From contig NZ_BLXY01000004.1 in the NCBI RefSeq assembly GCF_014193585.1, positions 62,001 to 126,000 of the forward strand: a stretch of 64,000 bases of DNA, in the 5' to 3' direction. The notes under the pieces were generated by a model that saw nothing but the letters and a program-made list of their open reading frames with translations, ran no database searches and had not been told where the DNA came from. Made by a program: the position numbers and the translations under genes. The DNA comes from Geomonas paludis. Lineage in GTDB: Bacteria; Desulfobacterota; Desulfuromonadia; Geobacterales; Geobacteraceae. Of this stretch, positions 1 to 8,419 are shown one piece after another. Within the stretch, counting starts at the first letter, position 1. Every line of letters begins with the position of its first letter.

Positions 1-2
1 AG

Positions 3-194
3 GTGGTGAAGGACGTAAGCGGCGTCGACTTCAAGGTCAACGAGGCGCCCCGGCGTCCCGGCGACCCGGACAGCCTGATCGCAGTGGCGGACAAGATCTG
101 CACCGTTCTTGGCTGGACCCCGTCCTACAACGACCTGCACACCATCGTCGCCGACGCGTGGCGCTGGGAACAGAAGCTTTGGCAATCCCGCTAG
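3..194 (+). CDS. galE: UDP-glucose 4-epimerase, C-terminal end (5' cut by window)
   Basis: Only the last 63 codons are present; the frame is open to the left edge, so the start lies outside the window. The peptide (VNEAPRRPGDPDSLIA, then a helix with LGWTPSYNDL and WRWEQ near the end) is the characteristic C-terminus of bacterial GalE, a short-chain dehydrogenase-fold enzyme that interconverts UDP-glucose and UDP-galactose for envelope polysaccharide. The conserved R-P-G-D-P segment lines the UDP-sugar site in this family. The yicC gene follows after 28 bases, probably in the same transcript. The catalytic domain itself cannot be seen here. Confidence 0.85.
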   Translation: MVKDVSGVDFKVNEAPRRPGDPDSLIAVADKICTVLGWTPSYNDLHTIVADAWRWEQKLWQSR

Positions 195-222
195 CCGCAA
201 AGAGCGGGGACAAGGAGAAGGC

Positions 223-1101
223 ATGATAAAAAGCATGACCGGCTATGGCAAGGGCGAGGCCGCCCACGAGGGGGGGCGCTTCGTCGTCGAGGTGCGCTGC
301 GTGAACCACCGCTACGGCGAGGTGACCGTCAAGCTCCCGCGCGTGCTGCTGCAGTTCGAGAACGAGATCAAGAAGCGGGTGGGCGAGCGGCTCGTGCGCG
401 GCAAGATCGACGTCTTCATCCAGGTGGAGAACGCGGTGGCGCTCGGCGTGCCGACCGCCAACCTGCCGCTGGCCCGCGGTTACCTGAAGGCCTTCCAGAG
501 CATCGGCGAGGCGCTGGGGCTGCACGGCGAGGTGGACCTCGCGCTGGTGGCCGCGCAGCGTGACGTGGTCACCGTGGCGGCCGAGGCCGAGGCGACCCTC
601 GAGGAGATGCCGCAGGAACTCACCTCCGCGCTGGAGGACGCCCTGCGCCGGGTGGACGAGATGCGCCTTTTCGAGGGGGAGTCGCTCTACGCCGACTTCC
701 AGAGACGCCGCGAGACCCTGACCCAGCTGATCGCCCAGGTCGCCGCACGCGCCCCGCAGGTGGTGGCCGAGTACGGCCAGCGCCTGAAGGAGCGCATCGC
801 GCAGTTGCTGGGCGATGCGTCCCTTCCCGAGGAGCGCCTGGTCCAGGAGATCGCGGTCATGGCCGACAAGTGCGACGTCACCGAGGAGCTGGTGCGCCTG
901 GAGAGCCACCTGCGCCAGTTCGACGAGACGCTGGCCAAGAGCGAGCCGGTGGGGAGAAAGCTCGACTTCCTGCTCCAGGAGATCAACCGCGAGGTGAACA
1001 CCATCGGCTCCAAGGGGAACGATGCCCAGATGGCCGCGCTGGTGGTGGAGTTGAAGGCCGAGCTGGAGAAGATCCGCGAGCAGGTGCAGAACATAGAGTA
1101 G
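223..1101 (+). CDS. yicC: YicC/YloC family endoribonuclease
   Basis: A 292-residue protein. The start ATG at 223 has an AGGAG ribosome site 7 bases upstream, and it gives the family N-terminus MIKSMTGYGKGE. The C-terminal domain (DUF1732) shows the conserved SEPVGRKLDFLLQEINRE segment and NTIGSKGND, which end nearly all YicC proteins. YicC-type proteins are reported to be endoribonucleases acting in stationary-phase RNA turnover; the substrate in this organism is unknown. It sits between galE and gmk, and the yicC-gmk-rpoZ-rel order is typical of many Proteobacteria, so co-transcription is likely. The length is normal for the family. Confidence 0.93.
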   Translation: MIKSMTGYGKGEAAHEGGRFVVEVRCVNHRYGEVTVKLPRVLLQFENEIKKRVGERLVRGKIDVFIQVENAVALGVPTANLPLARGYLKAFQSIGEALGLHGEVDLALVAAQRDVVTVAAEAEATLEEMPQELTSALEDALRRVDEMRLFEGESLYADFQRRRETLTQLIAQVAARAPQVVAEYGQRLKERIAQLLGDASLPEERLVQEIAVMADKCDVTEELVRLESHLRQFDETLAKSEPVGRKLDFLLQEINREVNTIGSKGNDAQMAALVVELKAELEKIREQVQNIE

Positions 1102-1172
1102 GTGAACTTTACAGTTTTGGGTTCCGCCTGCCTCTTTTTGTAGCGGATCCCGACAACGGCAACGGGTGAACT

Positions 1173-1781
1173 ATGAAACGAGAAGGTGTATTGTACGTGA
1201 TTTCGGCCCCTTCGGGGGCGGGCAAGACCTCGCTGTGTAAGGAAATAATTGACATCTTTCCGAACTTGCGGCATTCTGTCAGCTACACGACGCGCCCTCC
1301 CCGGAACGGAGAGGTGCACGGGCGTGATTATTTTTTTGTGGGTAAGGACGAGTTCGACCGGATGGTCGAGGCCGGGGAATTCGCAGAGTGGGCCGAGGTG
1401 CACGGCAACTTCTACGGCACGTCGCTCGCCACCCTCAAGGAATCCCGCACCGAGGGCATCGACCTTATCCTTGACATCGACTGCCAGGGTGCGCGGCAGC
1501 TGAAAGGGCGTTTCGAAGGAGGGGTCTACATCTTCGTACTCCCGCCCAGCATCGAGGAGCTCAGGCGCCGCCTGGACAACCGCTCCTCCGACTCGCAGGA
1601 AGTCATCGAGCGCCGCATCCATAACGCCTCCGGCGAGATCAAGGAAGCGCGCTGGTACGATTACATCATCGTCAACGACAAGTTTTCCGAGGCCCTGGAC
1701 CAGCTGAAAAGCGTGCTGATCGCCGAGCAGTGCCGCACCACCCGCCTTTTGCACGGCCTTTCCAGGGTCTTCACGATTTAG
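1173..1781 (+). CDS. gmk: Guanylate kinase
   Basis: A 202-residue protein. It phosphorylates GMP (and dGMP) to GDP with ATP, feeding GTP, (p)ppGpp and cyclic-di-GMP synthesis in the cytoplasm. The P-loop SAPSGAGKTSL lies at residues 11-21. The GMP-binding segment SYTTRPPRNGEVHGRDYFFV follows at about residues 37-56, and the lid region RRRLDNRSSD at about 130-139. The length matches bacterial Gmk. A 71-base gap separates it from yicC and a 29-base gap from rpoZ. Its place just before rpoZ and the (p)ppGpp synthase is the standard arrangement and links guanine nucleotide supply with stringent control. Confidence 0.97.
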   Translation: MKREGVLYVISAPSGAGKTSLCKEIIDIFPNLRHSVSYTTRPPRNGEVHGRDYFFVGKDEFDRMVEAGEFAEWAEVHGNFYGTSLATLKESRTEGIDLILDIDCQGARQLKGRFEGGVYIFVLPPSIEELRRRLDNRSSDSQEVIERRIHNASGEIKEARWYDYIIVNDKFSEALDQLKSVLIAEQCRTTRLLHGLSRVFTI

Positions 1782-1810
1782 ACGTTTAACATCACAAAGG
1801 GGATTCACTT

Positions 1811-2017
1811 ATGGCAAGGGTTACCGTAGAAGATTGCCTCGAGAAGGTGGACAACCGCTTCCTCCTGGTCATGCTCGCCTCCAAGAGGGTGAAGCAGCTG
1901 TTCAAGGGCGCGAAGCCGCTCATCGACAACAGGGCAGCGAACAAGAACGTGGTCGTCTCCCTCAGGGAAATCGCCGCCGGCAAGATCGGCTGCGAGATCG
2001 GCAAGAAAGGTCGTTAA
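1811..2017 (+). CDS. rpoZ: RNA polymerase omega subunit
   Basis: A 68-residue protein with the omega signature: [13 protein letters not shown] at the start, [16 protein letters not shown], and the [21 protein letters not shown] core that packs against the beta-prime C-terminus. It promotes RNA polymerase assembly and, in Proteobacteria, forms part of ppGpp binding site 1. The ATG at 1811 lies just after an AAAGGGG ribosome site. It is 29 bases behind gmk and is followed by a clear intrinsic terminator, so gmk-rpoZ transcription can end before the downstream (p)ppGpp synthetase gene. Confidence 0.96.
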   Translation: MARVTVEDCLEKVDNRFLLVMLASKRVKQLFKGAKPLIDNRAANKNVVVSLREIAAGKIGCEIGKKGR

Positions 2018-2023
2018 CAGACG

Positions 2024-2056
2024 AAAGGGAGACGCATGAACGGTCTCCCTTTTTTT
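2024..2056 (+). terminator. Intrinsic terminator after rpoZ
   Basis: A perfect 10-bp stem (AAAGGGAGAC at 2024-2033 pairs with GTCTCCCTTT at 2043-2052) with a 9-base loop runs into an uninterrupted T tract to 2056. It begins 6 bases after the rpoZ stop and lies 82 bases before the (p)ppGpp synthetase gene. That gene probably either has its own promoter in 2057-2137 or relies on read-through. Confidence 0.85.
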
Positions 2057-2137
2057 CAAACCGGCTGGGGCTATCGGCTGACGGGGTATCTGCCCCGGTG
2101 CTGTTAGCCCCTTCTTTTTCCGCAAGAAACGGACGCG

Positions 2138-4288
2138 ATGATACGACTCAACGACATACTCGACAAGGTCTCCTCCTACAACCCGGGTGCGGATCTGGAC
2201 CTTGTGCGCAAGGCCTACGTCTTCTGCGCCAAGGTGCACCAGGGACAGACCCGGCTCTCGGGGGAGCCCTACCTGATCCACCCGATGGAGGTGGCGGGGA
2301 TCCTGGCCGACCTGAAGCTGGACCTCCCCGCCGTGGTGACCGGCCTGCTGCACGACACCGTCGAGGACACCCTGACCACGCACGAGGAGCTGGAATCGCT
2401 CTTTGGCGCCGAGGTGGCGCGCCTGGTGGACGGGGTCACCAAGATCGGCAAGATCCACTTCAAGACCAAGGAAGAGAGCCAGGCCGAGAACTTCCGCAAG
2501 ATGCTGCTTGCCATGGCCAACGACATCCGGGTTATCCTGGTGAAGCTCGCCGACCGCCTGCACAACATGCGCACCCTGCAGTACCAGCCCGAGCCCAAGC
2601 AGCGCACCATCGCCAAGGAGACGCTGGACATCTACGCCCCCATCGCCAACCGGCTCGGTATCTCCTGGGTCAAGGGGGAACTCGAGGACCTCTCCTTCCG
2701 CTACCTGGAGCCGCAGCTCTACTACGACCTGGCCGGCAAGGTGGCCAAGAAGAAGCAGGAGCGCGAGTCCTACGTCGCCACGGTCAAGGACATCATCAAG
2801 AAGCAGCTCGAGGAGCACGGCATCAAGGGTGACGTCTCCGGCCGCTCCAAGCACCTCTACTCCATCTACAAGAAGATGCAGAGCCGCAACGTCGACATCG
2901 ACGAGATCTACGACCTGATCGCGATCCGCATCTCCGTGGACGACATCCGCGAGTGCTACGAGGTGCTGGGGATCATCCATTCCACTTGGAAACCGATCCC
3001 CGGGCGCTTCAAGGACTACATCGCCATGCCCAAGGGGAACATGTACCAGTCGCTGCACACCACGGTGATCGGTCCCTACGGCGAAAGGATGGAGGTGCAG
3101 ATCCGGACCGCCGAGATGCACCGGGTCGCCGAGAGCGGCATCGCGGCACACTGGAAGTATAAGGAAGGGAAGGGGTACGACGAGAAGGAGGTCCGGCGCT
3201 TCACCTGGATCCGGCAGCTTCTGGAGTGGCAGCAGGAGCTGGACGACTCCAAGGAGTTCATGGACACGGTCAAGGTCGAGCTCTTCCCGGAGGACGTCTT
3301 CATCTTCACCCCGAAGGGGGACGTGAAGGGGTTCCCGAAAGGGTCCACGCCCATCGACTTCGCCTACTCGGTGCACACCGACGTCGGCCACCGCTGCGTC
3401 GGCGCCAAAGTGAACGGCAAGCTGGTGCCGCTTAAGTACGAGCTGAAGACGGGCGACATCGTCGAGGTGATCACCTCGCCGCACCACACCCCGAGCAAGG
3501 ACTGGCTGAAGATCGTCAAGAGCTCGCGGGCGCGCAACAAGATCCGGGCCTGGGTGAAGACCGAGGAGCGCCTGCGCAGCATCACCCTCGGCCGCGAGAT
3601 CTGCGAGAAGGACTTCCGCCGCTACTCGCTTAATTTCAGCAAGCTGCAGAAAACGGGCGAGCTGAAGAAGGTGGCCCAGGAGTTCGGCTTCCAGACCGAG
3701 GACGACCTGATGGCGTCGGTCGGGTACGGCAAGCTCTCCGCGAACCAGGTGGTGGGCAAGCTGGTCCCCGCCGACAAGATCGAGGCGGCCAAGGACCAGA
3801 AGGAAACCCGCATCGGCAAGGTGATCGGTGCGCTCAAGGGGAAATCCTCCTCCGCCATCGAGATCAACGGCGTGGAGGACGTGCTGGTGCGCTTCGGTAA
3901 GTGCTGCAATCCCCTTCCCGGCGACGAGATCACCGGCTTCATCACCCGCGGGCGCGGCGTCACCGTGCACACCGCCGACTGCCCCTTCGCCATGGCCCTG
4001 GAGCCGGAGCGGCGCATCGAGGTGGCCTGGAACAAGGGGAAAAAGAGCGCCCTGCCGGTCAAGATCCGCGTCGTGTGCAACGACGAGAAGGGGATCCTGG
4101 CCAACATCGCCACCGCCATCACCAACTGCGAGGCCAACATCTCCAGCGCCTCCATCCAGAGCACGCTGGACAAGCGGGGTGAAAACCTCTTCGAGGTGGA
4201 CGTCACCGACCTCGACCACCTGAAAAAGGTGTTCGCCGCCATCATGAAGGTGAAGGGCGTCATCAAGGTGGAACGTCTGAAGAGCTAG
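2138..4288 (+). CDS. spoT: Bifunctional (p)ppGpp synthetase/guanosine-3',5'-bis(diphosphate) 3'-pyrophosphohydrolase
   Basis: A 716-residue long RSH protein that makes and degrades the alarmone (p)ppGpp. In order it has an HD hydrolase domain with HPMEVAGIL and the intact catalytic LLHDTVEDT (about 47-76), a synthetase domain with GRFKDYIAMPKGN and MEVQIRT, a TGS domain starting at DVFIFTPKGDVKGFPKGST, the zinc-finger-like segment FGKCCNPLPGDEI, and a C-terminal ACT domain. The R-F-K-D loop is the RXKD form associated with bifunctional enzymes, as opposed to the acidic EXDD loop of synthase-only RelA. With the intact HD site this supports dual activity. It follows rpoZ, as in most relatives, and may also be called rel. 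Confidence 0.95.
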   Translation: MIRLNDILDKVSSYNPGADLDLVRKAYVFCAKVHQGQTRLSGEPYLIHPMEVAGILADLKLDLPAVVTGLLHDTVEDTLTTHEELESLFGAEVARLVDGVTKIGKIHFKTKEESQAENFRKMLLAMANDIRVILVKLADRLHNMRTLQYQPEPKQRTIAKETLDIYAPIANRLGISWVKGELEDLSFRYLEPQLYYDLAGKVAKKKQERESYVATVKDIIKKQLEEHGIKGDVSGRSKHLYSIYKKMQSRNVDIDEIYDLIAIRISVDDIRECYEVLGIIHSTWKPIPGRFKDYIAMPKGNMYQSLHTTVIGPYGERMEVQIRTAEMHRVAESGIAAHWKYKEGKGYDEKEVRRFTWIRQLLEWQQELDDSKEFMDTVKVELFPEDVFIFTPKGDVKGFPKGSTPIDFAYSVHTDVGHRCVGAKVNGKLVPLKYELKTGDIVEVITSPHHTPSKDWLKIVKSSRARNKIRAWVKTEERLRSITLGREICEKDFRRYSLNFSKLQKTGELKKVAQEFGFQTEDDLMASVGYGKLSANQVVGKLVPADKIEAAKDQKETRIGKVIGALKGKSSSAIEINGVEDVLVRFGKCCNPLPGDEITGFITRGRGVTVHTADCPFAMALEPERRIEVAWNKGKKSALPVKIRVVCNDEKGILANIATAITNCEANISSASIQSTLDKRGENLFEVDVTDLDHLKKVFAAIMKVKGVIKVERLKS

Positions 4289-4315
4289 TTGGAAAAAAAA
4301 TAGAAGGAGGAAGGC

Positions 4316-4696
4316 ATGAAGGAAATCATCAGCACCGACAACGCACCCAAGGCGATCGGCCCCTATTCCCAGGGCGTCAAGGCCGGGGGCTTTCTCTTCC
4401 TCTCCGGCGCCATCGCGCTCGACCCGGCCACCGGCGAAGTGGTGCAGGGGGGCATCGTGGCGGAAACCGAGCAGGTCATGAAGAATATCGGCGCGCTTTT
4501 GGCGGCAGCCGGCCTGGGCTTCCAGGACGTGGTCAAGACCACCATCTACCTGGCCAACATGGGGGATTTCGCTACGGTGAACGGCATCTACGGCGGCTAC
4601 TTCCAGGAGAACCCGCCGGCCCGCAGCACCGTCGAGGTGAAAGGGCTGCCGCGCGGCGTCCTGGTGGAGATAGAGGTCACCGCTCTTTGCCGTTAG
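4316..4696 (+). CDS. ridA: RidA family enamine/imine deaminase
   Basis: A 126-residue YjgF/YER057c/UK114 family protein. It hydrolyses reactive 2-aminoacrylate-type enamines released by PLP enzymes such as threonine/serine dehydratase, protecting other PLP enzymes. Visible family features are APKAIGPYSQGVKAGGFLF near the N-terminus, the segment QVMKNIGALLAAAG, and the C-terminal block PPARSTVEVKGLPRG, whose arginine binds the substrate carboxylate, followed by VLVEIEVTA. The AGGAGGAAGGC ribosome site precedes the ATG. It is 27 bases after the (p)ppGpp synthetase gene and probably in its transcript; a hairpin terminator follows. Confidence 0.95.
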   Translation: MKEIISTDNAPKAIGPYSQGVKAGGFLFLSGAIALDPATGEVVQGGIVAETEQVMKNIGALLAAAGLGFQDVVKTTIYLANMGDFATVNGIYGGYFQENPPARSTVEVKGLPRGVLVEIEVTALCR

Positions 4697-4710
4697 GGGA
4701 AGGGGCAGAC

Positions 4711-4750
4711 AAAACTAAAGCCGCGGGCGATGACTGCGCCGCGGCTTTAG
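4711..4750 (-). terminator. Terminator between convergent ridA and rpmB
   Basis: A perfect 12-bp stem (CTAAAGCCGCGG at 4715-4726, CCGCGGCTTTAG at 4739-4750) with a 12-base loop lies 20 bases past the rpmB stop. On the minus strand it runs into TTTTG, so it is best oriented for rpmB, but its position after ridA suggests it serves both convergent genes. Confidence 0.75.
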
Positions 4751-4770
4751 GGACTGTGCGGAAGATCTTC

Positions 4771-4962
4771 TTAGAGAGCCTTGGTGACGTGACCGGAGCG
4801 GATGCAGCGGGTGCAGACCTTGATGCTCCTGACGGTACCGTTTTTCACGGCCTTGATCTTCTGCAGGTTCGGGCGCCAAATTTTGCTGGTCTTGTTGTTG
4901 GCGTGGCTAACGTTGTTCCCGAAGCTAGGGCCTTTACCGCAAATCTCGCATATTCTGGACAT
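4771..4962 (-). CDS. rpmB: 50S ribosomal protein L28
   Basis: A 63-residue ribosomal protein of the large subunit. It starts [23 protein letters not shown] and carries [12 protein letters not shown] and VCTRCIRSG. Both CxxC pairs (CEIC and CTRC) are present, so this is the zinc-binding (C+) form of L28. A strong GGAGGG ribosome site lies 8 bases before the ATG. It is transcribed alone, convergent with ridA, and is not next to rpmG as it is in some other bacteria. The length is normal. Confidence 0.96.
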   Translation of the reverse strand: MSRICEICGKGPSFGNNVSHANNKTSKIWRPNLQKIKAVKNGTVRSIKVCTRCIRSGHVTKAL

Positions 4963-5067
4963 TTCTTTGTACCCTCCGGTGATTACTGAAGTCGCAATTA
5001 ATAGCAGAAAGTCGTCACGGTTGCAAGCAAAAAGTGGCGGTGTTCTTGTTTTTTCAGGTGCTAAATC

Positions 5068-5658
5068 ATGGCTTTATTGAAGGGGCTGTTCTCCCTGTTG
5101 TTGCTGATACTGATCGTACTGAGTGTTCTTTTCGTGGACTTCGTCTACAAGACCTTCTCCCTGACGCCGCGCGAGGTGAAGAGTGACGCCATCGTGGTGT
5201 TGACCGGCGGTCGCGGCCGGGTGGAGGAAGGGGTGCGGCTGTACCGGGCCGGGCAGGGGAAGAAGCTGTTCCTGATCGGCGTCGATCCTTCCGTGAAGAA
5301 GCGCGAGCTGTACCAGGGGGAAGGGGCGGGGAACGTCTACCTGGAGCAGAATTCCCGCAACACCCTGGAGAACGCCATCTACGCGCGCGACCTGATCATG
5401 AAGCACAAGGTGGGGTCCATCAAGCTGATCACCTCGCGCTACCACATGAAGCGCTCCACCATCCTGTTCCGCAACGCGCTCCCCAAGGACGTGGCCATCT
5501 ACCCGCACCCGGTCGACTCCAGTAACCTCAAAGAGGAGTGGTGGAACCATTCCGGGAGCTTCAAGCTGCTCTTCTCGGAGTTCTACAAGTACTGCATCCT
5601 GCGTTTCTTCTTCATGTTCGCGCCCGGCGAGCTGCGGCCCATTCCAGGGAACAACTAA
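5068..5658 (+). CDS. YdcF/SanA family (DUF218) membrane-anchored protein
   Basis: A 196-residue protein with one N-terminal membrane helix (about residues 6-27, rich in L/I/V) followed by a DUF218 domain. Family motifs visible are [19 protein letters not shown] (about 46-64), the conserved [15 protein letters not shown] and the [13 protein letters not shown] segment. DUF218 proteins (ElyC, SanA, YdcF) are implicated in envelope integrity and peptidoglycan or lipid-carrier metabolism; the reaction is not established. It stands alone with a divergent rpmB upstream and a large inverted repeat downstream. Family assignment is firm, function is not. Confidence 0.85.
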   Translation: MALLKGLFSLLLLILIVLSVLFVDFVYKTFSLTPREVKSDAIVVLTGGRGRVEEGVRLYRAGQGKKLFLIGVDPSVKKRELYQGEGAGNVYLEQNSRNTLENAIYARDLIMKHKVGSIKLITSRYHMKRSTILFRNALPKDVAIYPHPVDSSNLKEEWWNHSGSFKLLFSEFYKYCILRFFFMFAPGELRPIPGNN

Positions 5659-5669
5659 AGGCATAAACA

Positions 5670-5746
5670 AACAGGGATAAAAGGGATCAAAGGGATAAAC
5701 CAAACTGTTCTTTGGTTTTATCCCCTTTATCCCTTTTATCCCTGTT
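5670..5746. repeat. Large inverted repeat between convergent genes
   Basis: Two arms of about 35 bases (5670-5704 and 5711-5746) are near-perfect reverse complements, built from a repeated GGGATAAA-type unit around a 6-base loop. The element fills the gap between the DUF218 gene and metG, which converge here. It can fold as a long hairpin in either direction and probably works as a bidirectional terminator. It resembles the multi-copy palindromic intergenic elements of Geobacter genomes, though no second copy is seen in this window. Confidence 0.7.
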
Positions 5747-5778
5747 AAACGTTTGAAGCCTTGCTTTTCTTCGCGGTT

Positions 5779-7308
5779 TTACTCCGCCTTTTCCTCGATC
5801 CTCGGGAAGAGCGCCTCGGCTTTGGCGATGGTCGTGCCCGGCTTCAGGCCGCCCCAGGCGAGCCCTTCGGCGCTGGCTTCTTCCGGCCAACCCAGGCAGC
5901 ACAGACCCTTCTGCGCGGTCTTGGGCATGAAGGCGGAGAGCAGCGTGTAGACCACCCTCTGGCTCTCCAGCATGTAGTACATGACGGTGGAGAGACGCTC
6001 GCGCTGCTCGGGATCCTTGGCCAGGGTCCACGGGGCGGTCTCGTCGATGTACTTGTTGCCGGCGGAAATGACTTCCCAGATCGCCTGCAGCGCGCGGCTG
6101 AAGGCCATGTCCTCGATGAAGTTGTCCACCTGCCCGATCATGGCCACCGTCTTTTCCCGGTACGTCTTGTCCAGTTCGGTCTCCTCGCCCGGCGCCTGCA
6201 GCACGCCGCCGAAGTACTTGCCCAGCATGGCGGTGGAGCGGTTCAGAAGGTTCCCCAAGTCGTTGGCCAGGTCGGAGTTGATGCGGTGGATGAGCGCCTG
6301 GTGCGAGAAGTCGCCGTCCAGCCCGAAGGGGACCTCGCGCAAGAGGAAGTAGCGCACCGCGTCCACGCCGTACTTGTCGACCAGCATGTTCGGCTCGACC
6401 ACGTTCTGCAGGCTCTTGCTCATCTTCTGCCCCTCTACGGTCCACCAGCCGTGGGCGAACACCTTCTTCGGGATGGGGAGGCCGGCCGCCATCAGGAAGG
6501 TGGGCCAGTACACGGTGTGGAACCTCAGGATGTCCTTGCCGATCAGGTGCACGTCGCAGGGCCAGTACTTGCCGAAGTCGCCGCCTTCTTCGGGGTAGCC
6601 GAGCGCGGTGATGTAGTTGGTGAGCGCGTCGAACCAGACGTAGACCACGTGCTTGTCGTTGCCCGGGACCGGGATGCCCCACTGGAAGGTGGTGCGGGAC
6701 ACGGAGAGGTCACGCAAGCCCTCTTTCACGAAGGAGATGATCTCGTTCCTGCGGCTCTTGGGCTGGATGAAATCCGGGTTGGCCTCGATGTGCGCCAGCA
6801 ACTGGTCCTGGTACTTGCTCATCCTGAAGAAGTAGGACTCCTCCTTGAGCTTCTCGGTGGGACGGTTGCAGTCCGGGCACTTGTAGTCGATCAGCTGGGT
6901 CTCGGTCCAGAAGGTCTCGCACGGGGTGCAGTACCAGTCCTCGTACTCGCCCAGATAGATGTCCCCTTTCTCCATGACCCGCTCGAAGAGGACGGAAACC
7001 CCCTTCTTGTGGCGCTCTTGCGTCGTGCGGATGAAGTCGGTGTGGGAAATCTCCAGCTTCTCCCAGAGCGACTGGAAGCGCTTCATGACGCGGTCCGCCA
7101 GCTCCAGCGGGGTCTCGCCGGCGGCGGTGGCGGCCTTCTCGACCTTCTGGCCGTGCTCGTCGGTGCCGGTCAGGAAGAAGACGTCGAACCCCTTGAGCCG
7201 CTTGTAGCGGGCCAGCACGTCCGCGGCCAGGGTCGTGTACGCGTGCCCTATGTGCGGGACGTCATTTACGTAGTAGATGGGGGTGGTGACGTAAAAAGCC
7301 GGTTTCAT
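5779..7308 (-). CDS. metG: Methionyl-tRNA synthetase
   Basis: A 509-residue class I aminoacyl-tRNA synthetase charging tRNA-Met. The HIGH signature appears as DVPHIGHAY near residue 20, and the KMSKS loop as GQKMSKSLQNVV at about residue 300. A zinc knuckle (CTPCETF, then CPDC) is present in the connective domain. The C-terminal half is the anticodon-binding helix bundle. At 509 residues it is the short form: the EMAP/Trbp111-like tRNA-binding domain found in longer MetG proteins is absent, and the protein ends soon after FPRIEEKAE. The start ATG overlaps the ricT stop by 4 bases, so it is translated with the tmk-holB-ricT run. Confidence 0.96.
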   Translation of the reverse strand: MKPAFYVTTPIYYVNDVPHIGHAYTTLAADVLARYKRLKGFDVFFLTGTDEHGQKVEKAATAAGETPLELADRVMKRFQSLWEKLEISHTDFIRTTQERHKKGVSVLFERVMEKGDIYLGEYEDWYCTPCETFWTETQLIDYKCPDCNRPTEKLKEESYFFRMSKYQDQLLAHIEANPDFIQPKSRRNEIISFVKEGLRDLSVSRTTFQWGIPVPGNDKHVVYVWFDALTNYITALGYPEEGGDFGKYWPCDVHLIGKDILRFHTVYWPTFLMAAGLPIPKKVFAHGWWTVEGQKMSKSLQNVVEPNMLVDKYGVDAVRYFLLREVPFGLDGDFSHQALIHRINSDLANDLGNLLNRSTAMLGKYFGGVLQAPGEETELDKTYREKTVAMIGQVDNFIEDMAFSRALQAIWEVISAGNKYIDETAPWTLAKDPEQRERLSTVMYYMLESQRVVYTLLSAFMPKTAQKGLCCLGWPEEASAEGLAWGGLKPGTTIAKAEALFPRIEEKAE

Positions 7309-8255
7309 TGTGGTTTCTCCTTTTTTCTCTCCTTGACGTCGACGGGCCTGTTGCGGCGCTGCTTGCCGGGGCCCTGGGACTTGCCCTTGTCGCCCCCCTG
7401 CTGTTCACCTTTGCCCTGCGGCGGCTTCTTGATGCGGTCGCTGATGTTCTCGGGTGCGATGTCCTCCCCCTTGAGCGTCACCAGCGAGTCGTCCGCCGTC
7501 TTCAGCGTCACCGTCTGTTCCAGTACGTTCACCTTGACCACCTCGCCGTCGTGGCAGCCGCACTGCACCCGCTTGCCGCACTTGGGGAGCCCCTTTCTCA
7601 GCGAGCAGTAGGTGTCGAACTCGTAGGAGAGGCAGCAGAGCAGCCTGCCGCACTGCCCCGAGATCTTGCTCGGGTTGAGGGCGAGGTTCTGTTCCTTGGC
7701 CATCTTCACCGAGACCGGCTCGAACTCGCGCAGGTACGAGGAGCAGCAGAGCTCGCGGCCGCAGATGCCGATGCCGCCCACCATCTTGGACTCGTCCCTG
7801 ACGCCGATCTGGCGCATCTCGATGCGGGTGTGGAAGGCGTGGGCCAGGTCCTTGACCAGCTCGCGGAAGTCGACGCGACCGTCGGCGGTGAAGTAGAAGA
7901 TGGCCTTGGAGCCGTCGAACAGGTACTCGACCTTGACCAGCTTCATGTCCATGCCCCGTTCCTTGATCCGGGCCAGGCAGAACTTGTGCGCCTCCTTCTC
8001 CTTCGCGGTGTTGGCGGCCAGCGTCGCCAGGTCGGCGAGCTCCGCCAGACGCTGCACCGGCTTGGTCCCCTCCGGGACCAGCGCGTCGTCCACTTCGATG
8101 GGGCCTGCTACGACCTGCCCTATGCTTTTACCCCGCTCGGTCTCCACGATGACCCGGTCACCGGCCTTGACGTTGGCCTTGCCGGCGGTGAAGTCGTAGA
8201 GCTTGCCCGCGGTGGTGAATTGAATCCTTACGATCTTTGCCAAAAATGCCTCCAA
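7305..8255 (-). CDS. ricT: PSP1 domain regulatory protein RicT (YaaT-like)
   Basis: A 316-residue PSP1-domain protein. The conserved cysteine-rich core is clear: GGIGICGRELCCSSYL and QCGRLLCCLSYEFDTY, plus KCGKRVQCGC further on. In Bacillus RicT works with RicA and RicF, and the Ric complex binds Fe-S clusters and directs RNase Y-dependent mRNA maturation. No RicA/RicF partner is seen here, so the role in this organism is inferred only from family. The C-terminal 45 residues are a low-complexity Lys/Gly/Gln tail. It lies between holB and metG, the usual neighbourhood in Geobacter-like genomes, and overlaps the metG start. Confidence 0.88.
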   Translation of the reverse strand: MEAFLAKIVRIQFTTAGKLYDFTAGKANVKAGDRVIVETERGKSIGQVVAGPIEVDDALVPEGTKPVQRLAELADLATLAANTAKEKEAHKFCLARIKERGMDMKLVKVEYLFDGSKAIFYFTADGRVDFRELVKDLAHAFHTRIEMRQIGVRDESKMVGGIGICGRELCCSSYLREFEPVSVKMAKEQNLALNPSKISGQCGRLLCCLSYEFDTYCSLRKGLPKCGKRVQCGCHDGEVVKVNVLEQTVTLKTADDSLVTLKGEDIAPENISDRIKKPPQGKGEQQGGDKGKSQGPGKQRRNRPVDVKERKKEKPQ

Positions 8256-8270
8256 GAAACAGGGTAAAAC

Positions 8271-8406
8271 GAGATTGAGATTAAGACTAAGATTAAGCGT
8301 TCAATCTCGTTCTTCCTGTGGTTGCCGTATCATCCCTGCGAATGCTTCGATCTCTGGCAGGTCAGACCTTAATCTAAATCTAAATCTCAGTCTTAGCCTT
8401 AATCTG
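8271..8406. repeat. GATTAAG-type interspersed inverted repeat
   Basis: The ricT-holB gap holds two arms made of tandem GATTAAG/GATTGAG heptad-like units (8271-8297) and their reverse complement CTTAATCTAAATCT-type units (8368-8406), separated by about 70 unrelated bases. A further short hairpin (GCTCGC-GAA-GCGAGC, 8406-8420) overlaps the holB stop. The composition is far more AT-rich than the flanking genes. It looks like a dispersed intergenic repeat and may act as a hairpin in the holB-ricT-metG mRNA. Confidence 0.55.
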
Positions 8407-8419
8407 CTCGCGAAGCGAG

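Noticed and set aside
1805-4219. 804-codon open frame on the minus strand opposite the (p)ppGpp synthetase gene
   Set aside because: It is a by-product of high GC codon use opposite a firmly identified gene; no domain, no ribosome site and very biased composition (His/Leu/Asp/Val).
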